Assembly: GCF_963675165.1 (NCBI RefSeq)
Contig: NC_087393.1
Location: forward strand, 4,407,502-4,471,501
DNA from: Halichondria panicea
Taxonomy: Eukaryota > Porifera > Demospongiae > Suberitida > Halichondriidae
Direction of reading: 5' to 3'
DNA: 64,000 nt
Below the pieces are notes generated by a model. That model was given only the letters and a program-made list of their open reading frames with translations, was not told the DNA's origin and ran no database searches. Shown piece by piece: positions 10,276 through 20,990 of this stretch. Position 1 is the first letter of the stretch. Every line of letters begins with the position of its first letter. The translations under genes were made by a program, and so were the position numbers.

Positions 10276-13119
10276 TCAGAACGGCTTGAGTGCAGCAATG
10301 AGTGCGATTCCAATGGCCCAGATGGTCAATGAAGCAGTGAGGCCAGCTGCATGTGTGTGTGTAGGGGAGGGCATATGTAAGTGGGAACAATCATCACATT
10401 ACACCTGCGAAAACCTGAACTATTTCCATTATAGCTATAGGCACACCATGCATGCATGTCTGCATATAGTCAAGAGTAGATAAGAGTTACTGTATAGCGG
10501 GTAATTCTCGTGAGGTAAAAGTTTTAAAGTCGAATACGGTGATTTTTTGCAACAAAATGTTCGTTTGACTTCATTCCATGCGTTCCGGTATACTACGCCT
10601 ACGTTTTCGTGGAGGTCAGTTTGCGCCACGAAATTAACGAATATTTTACCCCACGAAAATTACTTGCTATACGAAAATTACCTGCTATACGGTACTCTAT
10701 TCTATCTACTCCTGCCATATAGTACAAGTAAGAAGTATCTCACCAGAACTAATTCCAGGTTCAACAGTAGCAGGTTCAGCAGTAGTAGCAGGTTCAGCAG
10801 TAGTAGCAGGTTCAGCAGTAGTAGCAGGTTCAGCAGTAGTAGCAGGTTCAGTAGTAGTAGCAGCAGTAGTAGTAACTATTGTACTTGGAGCCTGCTGAAC
10901 TACTCCCGTTCGCTGATTGGCCCAGTAGTTCATCCGTGTTTCGACTACAGCAAATCTGCAGTGTGTAAACAATGTGACAAAATGATAACAGATAGTAGTA
11001 GGTATAATTGATTGCCTCACACGAGATCAACTTTCATGAGATCAACTCCCACGAGATCAACTCTTACCAGAGCAACTTTGCATGAGGTCAACTGTCAATA
11101 GATCAACTCTCACAGAATCAAGGATCAACTCAACTCCTGAAATCAACTCAAATCAACTCTAATTTTTTTATCCAGAAATACTTTTTAAACGTGTTGGCCT
11201 CACTTTTTTAGCTAATTACTATTGTGCATGTGCGCCCATGCCAAAGGTTGGCAGGTATTGAGTAATAAGCCCCAGCCTATAGATTTAGCACAATGCACGC
11301 TCATTCGCAATGGCTCAATCATCAAGAAGTCAGGAAACATTTACTTTCAATCACATCAGCCCAGAACCAATAACGGTATTTTAATAATGAAAAGTCATCG
11401 TTAGTACAAAAGCAACCCCTCAACACAAAGGCTGCCTCTGTATAATGGCCTGAAATGTCCTCCGAAGGTGTTTGTTATAATAGGGTACGTTACAGGTGCT
11501 GTTTCAAATTCTTACCCATGCAGCCGTAACAGCCTGTATAGTACCGAACAGTATAATGGCAGCTGCAAAAATTCAACTAACAGGCATCCGATCTACTAAC
11601 AATTGACCTCATGCAAAGTTGCTCTGGTAAGAATTGATCTCGTGCGAGTTGATCTCATGAAAGTTGATCTCGTGTCCACACACCCTATAATTATACTGAA
11701 AACTAACACTCTTGACGGTATTTTAGACGTAGGGGTACTATAACCAGAGATTGAAGAGAAAGGGACATGAAACTAGATCACGTGAGCTTATGTGCTCAAT
11801 GTAAAACAGTTTAGGCACTCTTGCATTTAATATCAACTTTGTTCTATATGTAGCAGCAAGTCCAGATATACAGTCCCACAAAGTATTTTACATGATTTTA
11901 CATAGAACTTGCAGTAAAGACAATGTGCTACGTCCATTTTGGGCAACACGGATTGTATGTACACGTCATCAAGTTTCATATCCCTCTCTCTTCAATCTCT
12001 GCTATAACTATACAGTCGACTCTCGTTAATCCGGTCACCCTTGGGACAGTGCAGCTTGGTCGGAATAGCGAGGTGGCTGTATTCCGGGAAATAGCCGCGG
12101 CTTAAAACGACCTTACCTCGAATCTAATAATTTAAATTTTGCAGTTCTTGTTTCAAGGATAATGAAGGATAATGAGTCATTCTGCTCTCTATTTAAGTAT
12201 AATCCAATTTTATCTGCCAAACTGTACTGAGTTTATTCCAGTTTTAATTTTCGCGTTAAATACTCTACCCTCGAAAAACGCGAAATTTTGCACCCCTCGA
12301 AAATTCCCCGCTATATATACGGTATACATATTTAACATGAGCAAATAATTAAGCTACATGTACTTACCCAAATCTGATATTTCCAGTGTTACCTAGAGGA
12401 GCTGTCCAAGAGAAATACATGGCCTCTTTATCACTAGCTGAGTTGTGGGTAATTCCATCCTGAAATGATTATAGAGTAAATACATTTTGGTCTCAGATTC
12501 AAGGATCATCCTACCGATATAATCTAGGCCATGCATCAACGGTTAGCTAAACTGCTGATCTACTTACCGTCACAATAGGACAGCTGCTGAGTCTGCTTTG
12601 GTCTGCAATTGGCCCTGTTGGAGCGAAGACTCCAACACGAGTGGTATCATCGCTCACCAGCCTTGCTTGCACAAAGAATCCTCTGAAAGTGGTTGTTCCA
12701 TTAGTAGTGTTAGTGATCCCCACTACAAAAAGAAGAAGCAGAAGTGGAAGCTTTTTTCAGGTACCTACAACATGAACAGCCTGCAGGGCTGTACCATACT
12801 ATACTATATGCAACTTGCATTAAGTTCAATAATTCTCTAATACAATTCACAAGTATAGAAAGGAACTTTCAGTGCATGAGATCCTCAACTTACAGGTGTA
12901 GGTCCTTCCAGGGTAAAACGTAAAAGAGTTGTCACTAGCATTATAGAAGGGCATGAGACTAATAGCGTAGGGGACATCACTGATCTGTGGCTGGGCTCCA
13001 TGTTGAGTTGGGTTGGGGGAGAGGGTATCACAGGCCTGCGCGGGTGCACCACCAGAAAACCCCTCCACAAGCAGTCCTATGGAGGACATCACCAAGGAGA
13101 CACAGATAAGCAGCTTCAT
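10276..13119 (-). CDS. Reeler-domain surface protein B with Thr-rich stalk (251 aa)
   Basis: Five coding exons: 12,894-13,119; 12,568-12,722; 12,368-12,459; 10,744-10,955; 10,276-10,346. They total 756 nt with matching phases. Domains: signal peptide 1-20; Reeler domain about 25-190 (GAP...C start, FRGFFVQAR, LSSCP, then ITHNS and a MYFSWTAP strand, ending with YWANQRTG); a Thr/Ala/Glu/Pro stalk with TTAEPA repeats; and a C-terminal hydrophobic segment (SLTIWAIGIALIAALKPF, then stop) suited to a GPI signal or tail anchor. The stalk is encoded by an 18-bp repeat and is the main difference from gene C. The intron before exon 4 carries a long foldback element. Likely role: extracellular recognition or defence (inferred from the Reeler family). 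Confidence 0.85.
10488..10694. mobile_element. MITE, GTATAGCG/TTTTCG family, in the last intron of Reeler B
   Basis: TACTGTATAGCGGGTAATTC at the left. The right terminus is duplicated in tandem (CGAAAATTACTTGCTATAC then CGAAAATTACCTGCTATAC). Lies between exons 4 and 5. Confidence 0.65.
10759..10862. repeat. 18-bp coding minisatellite (TTAEPA stalk)
   Basis: About five copies of GCAGGTTCAGCAGTAGTA on the plus strand, which reads TTAEPA on the coding minus strand of Reeler B exon 4. The unit is a multiple of three, so copy-number change alters stalk length without breaking the frame. Absent from gene C. Confidence 0.85.
11019..11675. mobile_element. Long foldback element built from GATCAACT repeats
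   Basis: Left arm starts ACACGAGATCAACTTTCATG and consists of about 15-bp repeats of the GAGATCAACTCYCAC type. The right arm is its inverse and ends GTTGATCTCGTGT. Arms are about 75 bp and the centre about 500 bp has no recognisable gene. It lies inside the Reeler B intron between exons 3 and 4. Confidence 0.7.
12013..12115. repeat. pogo/Tigger-like MITE end
   Basis: CAGTCGACTCTCGTTAATCC resembles Tigger-type terminal repeats. It is followed by GGTCACCCTTGGGACAGTGC and further GC-rich sequence. No clear right terminus was found, so it may be a truncated MITE. Inside Reeler B intron 3. Confidence 0.45.
12245..12325. repeat. Partial MITE, GTATAGCG/TTTTCG family
   Basis: Only the right half is clear: CACCCCTCGAAAATTCCCCG followed by CTATATATACGGTA. 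Confidence 0.5.
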
Positions 13120-13145
13120 ATTCACAACAGGCTATTGAGATCAAT

Positions 13146-13620
13146 CTGCAAAGGAAAGAGCAAAGCTAGCTAATGAACATTTTTCACCTAAAACACATTT
13201 ATAAATTGAGAGAGCTAGCTACACATTCTACTACTGTACATACAGTAACTTATACTGTACGTGGCTATATGCTTGGTCTATGCATGTATATACATGCAAT
13301 ACCTAAAATGCAATACAACAGAAGCTCTTTACTCACTCAGTCTGGTCAGCACAGAAGTCATGCGGGTTTAAGGAAAAAGCAACGATACCAAAACACATTT
13401 TATAAATTGAGAGAGCTGCACATCCTATCAGGAGTACATGAAGATGCACTCCTGATCCTACATACAGTGACCATTATATATGTGGCTATTCTATGTATAC
13501 TCACCTAAAATGCAATGCAACAGAAGCTCTTTACTATACTCACTCAGTCTGGTCTGCACAAAAGTACTGAAGATTTGCAGGTTTAAGGCCCTTATAAGAG
13601 CATGCCCTTAGCCAGCTGCA
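13146..13620 (-). promoter_or_regulatory. Reeler B 5'UTR intron and promoter, with an internal ~200-bp tandem duplication
   Basis: The 5'UTR acceptor (TTTCCTTTGCAG on the minus strand) is at 13,146-13,148. The block from AACACATTT..AAATTGAGAGAGCT through the UTR exon with ACTCAGTCTGGT occurs twice, at about 13,190-13,370 and 13,390-13,590. Only the outer copy keeps the GTGAGT donor (before 13,505); the inner one reads GCAATACCTAAAA and has lost it. A TATA-like CTTATAAG lies at about 13,591-13,598. Genes A and C have a single block. Confidence 0.5.
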
Positions 13621-13740
13621 GTTATATGTCACATAATTAATTTTATACAGGATATAGAGTCATGCATAGCATGCACACAACTAAAGTACTAGTATAAGAG
13701 CTCATAATGAACTCTTGGTACTATATAGTCATGTACAGCA

Positions 13741-14024
13741 CTAGCCTCGATTCTATAACACCTGTGGCCTTACAGTGTAGAGTGTCTTTAAGTAGAGACT
13801 TGGCTTGATACAATAAAGGGCATAAGAACTCAGTCGGCATCTTTGCACAATACTTCTACTATGTAACGGACTGTAACGTCAGAATACAAATAGTATACGG
13901 TTCTATGATTTTACTGACAGTATCCACAAATACACGGATTACCCCCTTTTTGGGGTAATGTACGCGCATGCGCATACAAGGTATACCAAGCCGCCTTTTT
14001 CTTCACGGCTGGAATCGAGGCTAG
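13741..14024. repeat. TAGCCTCG-family foldback element (long copy)
   Basis: CTAGCCTCGATTCTATAACA at the left and CGGCTGGAATCGAGGCTAG at the right are inverted ends around a unique centre of about 240 bp. Confidence 0.5.
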
Positions 14025-14400
14025 CACAGCACATGATTGCATATTAACAACTCTTATTAAATAAAATGTGCAGTATTTATACAAAACACACACTGATTGT
14101 ACTAATATATGAAACCAAATCATCATACAAAAAAATTGATTGATAATCACACACTGAATCGAAAGGAGGCTATTCCTTCTACTATGAACCGTCTTTCTTT
14201 TAATTACAGCGCAACACAATAATTATGATTTTACAGTGGCACACAAATAGAACAAGCAAATTAACACAGTATTAATTATAACAACTGAAGCTACCGTACC
14301 GGATGTACTAACACACACTACTCATACATGTTCATAGTTTATAGTTCATTGACATTGACATTATTTAATTACGGAACGCCCCTCCAATACACTACACAAG

Positions 14401-14721
14401 TCACCACCCTTCAAACCATTGTAGACTAACTCGACAGTTAGATCCCACGCACAATGGGTGCTTCTTGCCCTTGAAACAAATGCAAGTGCACTTCACTTCA
14501 TCTGCAAATTAAAGAATCATATGCGTTCATATATAATCAGCACAGCCAGCTAACAAACATGCTATAGCCGATTTCTTTACTGAAAGAACGAAGGCGACCT
14601 ATCGTTATTTTAGAGACAACTCGGCCTGGGAATGAGGCTACAAATATGCATGCTCACCATTTTGGTCTAGACACATTTCCTCAGTGTGATCTTCTTTTGC
14701 CTTTGTCTCCGCCATTTTCAT
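14401..14721 (-). CDS. Predicted 54-residue Cys-rich protein (two exons), unrecognised
   Basis: Exon 1 is 14,658-14,721 (ATG at 14,721) and ends at a GTGAGC donor. Exon 2 is 14,401-14,501 after a TTTAATTTGCAG acceptor and ends in TGA. They total 165 nt with matching phase. The product has a charged N-terminal half (MKMAETKAKEDHTEEMCLD) and a basic Cys-rich C-terminal half (VKCTCICFKGKKHPLCVGSN, then CRVSLQWFEGW). There are six Cys; there is no signal peptide or membrane segment. I do not recognise the family. It lies about 0.8 kb upstream of the Reeler B promoter on the same strand. A frameshifted copy sits in the same place relative to Reeler A. Being short, it could still be a spurious frame; the clean splice signals and the paralogous decay argue for a real gene. 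Confidence 0.45.
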
Positions 14722-15809
14722 GAGCAACTCTGCAGAGTCTGCACTCCGTATTGGGTACAGCTGCATGTTGCCATCATTGCCACAGCAACCACAATATTTG
14801 TGCACGCCACAGAGAGAGCAAAATGTTTGTTTAGCAGTGTGATTGTATTGTCAATTGCATTATTTGAGCACAAAATAATCAATGCACTTTTTATTCAATG
14901 ACCCTTCAATGACCTTGAACAAGTATGTGTCTGAAATGTTGAGGCGGGTATTTGAGACTAGCTAATTGTCCACTACAATTTGTACATCACAATTTGTATG
15001 GTAGTAAACCTCCGAGGACGAGGGCGAAGTCCTGGGCCAAGGATCGGTTTACATATATGCATGCATATATATAGCAATAAATGTACTTGTTTTGCATGTT
15101 CCTATAGACATCTTTTTGCATGTGTATATAATTTTATAAAGACACTTTATGAAGCCTTCCTTTTATGATATGCATATAAAGACAACATATAAATTAATAA
15201 TTGACACAACTTGCCAATTTGCAACCTTTAATATGTGTAGTACTTGCATTGTGAAGATAAATAAAAATATGTTTCTAACACATGAACACACACATAAAGT
15301 ATACTGTCTTATTTAGTGGAGTAACGTGTCACTGCATGGTTTTCACTCGGGAAAGATGACTGTAACTTAGTATGCAATGGATCCCAGAGTTTTCAAGTTG
15401 ATCCAACTTCAATATACTTCACCAATTACTGGCTTCCTATCTGAACAAAATCTCCTGTTTTAACAAAAGACAGGTCAAGTTCGAGTTGGGTATATAGCTC
15501 TCCGTTTCACTGTGTAGATCTGGAGGGAGTAAATGTGACTAAAGTAACATGTTGGAATGTAAACCTGTACAAATTTGTACACTTCCGTGAACATTATGTA
15601 ATTTGGTTTTGAGTGTTGTACCAATTTGTATACTCCCCCAAGTTCTACAACTTGAGTATTTATATCATGTTGTCAAGGTAACAAGTGTGTAATAAAAGTC
15701 ATACAGTCCCTTCCGTGTTACATGGTCGCTCGATACATGATTTGGTAAGGGGTCGTTACAAAACACATAATTATAGCATGAAAATCCTTGTGCTGTATCT
15801 AATATACAC

Positions 15810-15868
15810 CTAGCCTCGTTCCCAGGCCGATCCGTCTCCAATTGAACGCTAGGTCGACTCCTAGGCTA
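15810..15868. repeat. TAGCCTCG-family foldback
   Basis: TAGCCTCGTTCCCAGGCCGA at the left, GACTCCTAGGCTA at the right. A second short member follows at 15,900-15,947 (TAGCCTCGATTCCAGGCC to GGAGGCTA). Confidence 0.55.
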
Positions 15869-16771
15869 ATATACACCAAGCAACTTTCAGGCAATTCGTT
15901 AGCCTCGATTCCAGGCCGCATGCACTGAGGTCTTGTGAAGGAGGCTAACAATTCCGGCGTAAGCAACAAATTGCCGCAAATTTGCAAGCAACCAGCAAGC
16001 AACTCGCCTCACTAAACAATACTTGTACTATGAGCTTGTATCCAAACTGGTAGTTAAAAGTGTGTTGTTTGCTATTAGCTCTATTCTACTGGTTACAACT
16101 GCATGGTTATACTGGTTACAACACTAAGGAAAAAGAGGGGTCATTTGAATCGGAAAATGGATACAAAAATTAATTCTTGGGCTGTATAATTATTGTGAAA
16201 GTAGGTATCTCTTCAGACAAATATATCAGTTCACTAGATCTGATCGGACCAGGTCCACGGTCCTGTCCATGCATGCATTGATCTGAATGGACCGCTAACC
16301 TCTGCCGCTCACAAATATACGTGTTCAGATAATTATATGACAGCATAGGTATAGTGTGGTTTAGTGTGACAAATAAATGATAAAGTATCTTTCAGGCAAT
16401 ATGTTGCCTGAAGTTGACCATGGATCAACTTCAGGCAACAAGTTGCATACAACAGATTATATAACATACACGAGGCAGCTTAAAATGCAACGAATTGCCT
16501 GAAAGTTTCCTGGTGTATGCATGCACGGTGGCCATACATATACAGCTATAATTATTATACTAATAACCCGCCTGCTTTATATATAACCAGCCTATTATAT
16601 TTATGGGTACTTGATCCTGATGGGGTTTCATACTTGTTAATAAATACCCCACTTGGCATCAGTGTTGTAAAGATGTAGTAAAACTTTTCAGCCATGGAGC
16701 GCATTTATCATTATATCTCCCAGCTGGCATACTGAAATGCTGATGTGGACAATAATTTGTATAATTATATA

Positions 16772-16972
16772 CAGGGTGTCATACAGGATTTTGAAATAAA
16801 GGGGGGAAATAAGGTATGCTTTTAAGAACATTTTGCTAAAAAAAAGGTCAACTGTTAGTATGTAACATTGCCGGCTATGGGGACAACACTCAGTCATACA
16901 ACTAGTAAGGGGTGGTGGATTGGAGCCAAAGGGGGGATATCCCCCTTTCCCCTCCCCCTGTATGACACCCTG
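16772..16972. mobile_element. MITE with CAGGGTGTCATACAGG termini, TSD TTATATA
   Basis: CAGGGTGTCATACAGG and CCTGTATGACACCCTG are perfect 16-bp inverted termini of a 201-bp element. TTATATA occurs directly on both sides (16,765-16,771 and 16,973-16,979); the 7-8 bp target duplication suggests a hAT-like element. The centre has G- and C-rich tracts and no gene. Confidence 0.75.
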
Positions 16973-17140
16973 TTATATAAAAGGGGTTATTTATATAAAC
17001 AGAGCACTCTCAAAGGTGTTCCACATTTATTAATAGCATATAAGCAAGTGTGGGTGAGTCATAGCTGTCACATCGTACATGCATCAGTTTCACAATTAGT
17101 ACGTACCTGCTGAAGCGTTGTCAGAGCAAATTGAGGAGTT

Positions 17141-17316
17141 CTGGAGTTTGTAGAATCTTTGCAATACACGAATAAAAGTGTGAGTACTAGATCTATGTAA
17201 TTATGGGAACTGCTCATAACAGATCGACCACACTGTGTACACATAATTATAAGGAACGCGTATAACGCTCTACGCTTTTACTGTACGTATGTTGCAAAAA
17301 TTCTGCAAACTCCAGT
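17141..17316. repeat. MITE with TGGAGTTTGCAGAAT arms (copy 2)
   Basis: CTGGAGTTTGTAGAATCTTT at the left and ATTCTGCAAACTCCAG at the right. Paralogue of 2,309-2,471 with matching flanks. Confidence 0.6.
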
Positions 17317-17969
17317 AGCATATATAATTTTGTTTATAAAATTTATGATGATATATATACATTACGTAATATTTATATCACACTAAGTGCTTTAATGTGT
17401 GCTCGAGCTTTATTGCATCAATCTGAGAATTAAAACACATTAGCTAGCTAAGTGGGTATGAAGGTTTTATTGCTGATCATGAAGCTGAAAACCCTGTTCA
17501 AGCTAGTTTTCAAAAAGCACCAGCTTCAAGCTACACTTTTGAGATGGCTGGATGACTTAATTTTGAATATACGATACTTTAATAGATCTATTTATCTATT
17601 CAACAAAGTGTGATAAAGTGAAAGCTTACTAATTGTTTATGTTTAGTGTTGGCCTGTGATGATGTGCTATGTTGCATCGCCATGCCTCTACCATATACAG
17701 CGGGCTATGTTCATATGGTGTTATTCGCATTGTAGAGCATCATTATATAGGTTCAATGTTACTATCCTAAGCTGTACGAGTATTTAATTGCGCAGTTCAT
17801 ACAAAAATTACCCACTACAGAATTGTGTAATTCCTCATCCTTTTGTCCTAGATCAGCCCCTGAGATCTGACCTGATAAATTTTGCTTTTTTTCACCCATT
17901 ATTCTGAAAATGAGCCCATAAAAATCGAAGTTTTCCCAAAAATGTGACATAATAATTAAGACATAGACA

Positions 17970-18158
17970 TACCGTATAGCGGGTAATTTTCGGGGGACAA
18001 AATATTCGTGGTTGAGCAGTATTTAGTCATTTCATGGATATTATTTTCGTGGTTGCTGCTTGCCTGCAGGTAAAGGTAGGCAAGGTCGCTTCATTCGTGG
18101 GTAAAATATTCGTGGTCATACCTTCAACCACGAAAACCACGAATATTTTGCCGTAAAA
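17970..18158. mobile_element. MITE, GTATAGCG/TTTTCG family
   Basis: Left end TACCGTATAGCGGGTAATTT. An internal ATATTCGTGG motif recurs, and the right part is degenerate. Confidence 0.55.
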
Positions 18159-18256
18159 CATGATTATAACTAATCCATAATTCACCTAGTTCAGCATTTT
18201 TTGCCATGAGAATCAAACATCGTTATGCATAACTTAACAAAAATGGACATTGTAGA

Positions 18257-18372
18257 TACTGTATAGCAGGAAATTTTCGAGGCACTTATATTTCGTGGAT
18301 TAGCCTCTAAAAGCATTTTTTGCACAATGTTCGCGGAATGACTGCTTACCGGAAGCCACGCCTTTAAATCTT
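18257..18372. repeat. Truncated MITE, GTATAGCG/TTTTCG family, in Reeler C 3' flank
   Basis: TACTGTATAGCAGGAAATTT at the left and the internal GCTTACCGGAAGCCACGCC. The right end is lost. The sequence that follows (AGTAGAATCTACA..., CACCAATAAAAGTTTTGCAT) aligns with the 3' flank of Reeler B. Confidence 0.55.
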
Positions 18373-18650
18373 TGCAGACAGTAGAATCTACATAATACCG
18401 TATACATGTATATAGCGTGTTATATAGTACAATTACACACACCAATAAAAGTTTTGCATAATCATAATAAATTTGTTGGGAAAATTTTGCATTATCACAG
18501 CATGGCGTACATTACATGATTGCATGCATGTATACACAGACAATGCGGTAATGATCAACTAATTTGAATGTTCAGCTTCAGTATCGTAATAATGATCACA
18601 ACTAATTTGAATATTCAACTACTCAGTTGCAGTATACGTACTACTCCAGT

Positions 18651-20710
18651 TCAGAACGGCTTGAGTGCAGCAATGAGTGCGATTCCAATGGCCCAGATGG
18701 TCACTGAAGCAGTGAGGCCAGCTGTGTGTGGGTGTGGGTGTGGGGGAGGGTATAATTATATATCCAATTATTGGGAACAATCACATTTCTAGGCATACAA
18801 GCCACGCATGAATGCACTGCCAGGCCACCTATAGTACAATGTGAAAGGATCTTACTTGCACTACTTCCTGGAGCCTGCTGAACCACTCCCGTTCGCTGAT
18901 TGGCCCAGTAAGTATTCCGTGTTTGAACTATAGCAAACCTGCAGTGTGAAAACAATTTAGAGCACACTTAACAGGGGCGTAGCCAGGATTTGAGATAGGG
19001 GGGTGCTTGATGAACGAATTACCAATGGGGGTGGGGGCACTCCCCCAGAAAATTTTTGTTGTTACATGCTCTGAGATTGATTCTAACGCAATCTGGCTAA
19101 AGAAATGAGGGTACTGCTGCTTTGAGGGTACTGGTGGTTAAGCCACATCTTCATTTGAAGATATCCTATAAAATGCATTGTTTTGAGTTGTGACAATTAA
19201 ATCATGCAGCTGCTAACCAGGTTCTGCTTGTGAATTAGTAGGACAGGGTGGCAAGCCACTTGCAGTTGCAGTGCTGCTCTGTGAAAACTGGGCTCAACGG
19301 AAAAATACTCATGATGATGATGGTGATAGCTGCTGAACATTAACAAACAGTCTGCAACTCTGTGGGGGACCTTGGTCTGCTCAGCACGTGGCTTTGCGCA
19401 TGTGCACTGACTGGAATGAATATTTGGAGGTGGAGCTAGATAGTTAGAGGTGGAGTTGATCGTGCAATTATAGAGCTCTAGTTACTCTCGATCTCATATC
19501 AGCTAGCTAGCTTAGCTAGTTAGTAAAATGAACTTGTGGAGCAGAGTCTGAGGCCAGAGGGGGGTGCTGGAGCACCCTCTGCCCCCCTCTGGCTACGCCA
19601 CTGCTTAATTTATTTAAAGCATGGTCACCTGACTATTTTTAGATAAGCTGATTGGCTGGAGATCATGTGCCAGCACTAATTATATATTTTTAGGTTAGGG
19701 GGGACTACCGTATTACTAGGATATTTTGCAGGTGAAAAACCTTTGCGAATGAGCCAAATCAGCAACAAATTTGACTCTTTGCCTATTGCGTTCTGGCAAG
19801 AATCGTGTGTATTTACAAGTAATAATTATTGTTGCGAATTGATCAACCATCGCAAAGTTCGCAAATGTTTGATGCTCGCAAAACATTCTAGTAATACGGT
19901 AGTATACATTTAACATTAGCAACGTTTTCTCAATAAGTTACTTACCCAAATCTGATACTTCCAGTGTAACCCATAGGAGCTGTCCAAGTGAAATACATGG
20001 CGTCTTTATCAACACGTGAGTTGTGGGTGATTCCATCCTGAAGAGTGCAAAATACATTTGGTCTCAGATCCAAGGATCATAATTATAGCTTATTAGAACA
20101 AAGCTCCTACCGATATAAGCTAGGCCATGCATCAGCGGTTAGCTAAACTGCTGATCCACTTACTGTCATAATAGGACAGCTGCTGAGTCTGCTTAGGTTT
20201 GCCACTGGCCCTGTTGGACCGAAGATTCCAACACGAGTAGTATCATCGCTCATCAGCCTTGCTTGCACAAAAAATCCTCTGAAAGCGGCTGCTCCACTAG
20301 TAGCATTAGTGATCCCCACTACAAAAAGAAAGCAAAAGTGGAAGCTTTTTCAGGTACCTACACCATGAACAGCCAGCAGGGCTGTACTATATACTGCATG
20401 CAAACTTGCATTAAGTTCACTATTAATACAATTCACAAGTAGAACGGAACTTTCAGTGCATATATGAGATCCTCAACTTACAGGTGTAGGTCATTCCAGG
20501 GTAGAACGTAAAAGTGTTGTCACTAGCATTATAGAAGGGCATGAGACTAATGGTGTAGGGGACATCACTGGTGGTCTGTGGCTGGGCTAGATGTGCAGTT
20601 GGGTCGGGGGAGAGGCTATCACAGGCAGCAGCAGGTGCACCAGTAGACAAACCCTCCACAAGCAGTCCTATGGAGGACATTACCAAGGAGACACAGATAA
20701 GCAACTTCAT
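18651..20710 (-). CDS. Reeler-domain surface protein C (209 aa)
   Basis: Exons: 20,482-20,710; 20,164-20,318; 19,946-20,037; 18,856-18,938; 18,651-18,721, total 630 nt with matching phases. Signal peptide 1-20, Reeler domain with GAPAAAC, LSSC and the YWANQRTGVVQQAPG end, a very short Ser-rich linker (GSSAS), then the same hydrophobic C-terminus as gene B (TIWAIGIALIAALKPF). It lacks the TTAEPA stalk. Intron 3 carries two unrelated MITEs (18,972 and 19,704). Function is inferred to match gene B, with the domain held close to the membrane. Confidence 0.85.
18972..19603. mobile_element. MITE, CAGGGGCG family, TSD CTTAA
   Basis: Ends CAGGGGCGTAGCCAGG and CTGGCTACGCCACTG. Direct repeat CTTAA at 18,967-18,971 and 19,604-19,608. 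At 632 bp it is the longest of this family in the window; no transposase frame is visible. It lies in a Reeler C intron. Confidence 0.8.
19704..19904. mobile_element. MITE with ACTACCGTATTACTAG termini
   Basis: ACTACCGTATTACTAG and CTAGTAATACGGTAGT are perfect 16-bp inverted ends about 200 bp apart. The inside contains TTTGCGAA-type words in both orientations. Second MITE in the same Reeler C intron. Confidence 0.75.
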
Positions 20711-20871
20711 ACTCACAACAGGATATTGAGATCAATCTGCAAAGGAAAAAGCAAAGATACATGTAGTTCACCAAAACACATTTATAAATTGAGAGAGCTA
20801 CACATGCTACATACAGTGACCATAATTAATTATATATGTGGCTATAACATGCTTGGTCTATGTATACTCAC

Positions 20872-20990
20872 CTAAAATATACAACAGAAGCTCTTTACTC
20901 ACTCAGTCTGGTCTGCACAGAAGTACTGAAGATTTGCAGGTTTAAGGCCCTTATATGAAAGAGCAGCCCTTAGCCAGCTGCAGTTATGTC
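20872..20990 (-). promoter_or_regulatory. Reeler C 5'UTR exon and promoter
   Basis: The UTR exon ends at an ACTCAC (GTGAGT) donor near 20,871. ACTCAGTCTGGTCTGCACAG and the CAGCTGCAGTTATGTCAC motif are shared with A and B. The TATA-like element reads CATATAAGG on the minus strand. Confidence 0.45.
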
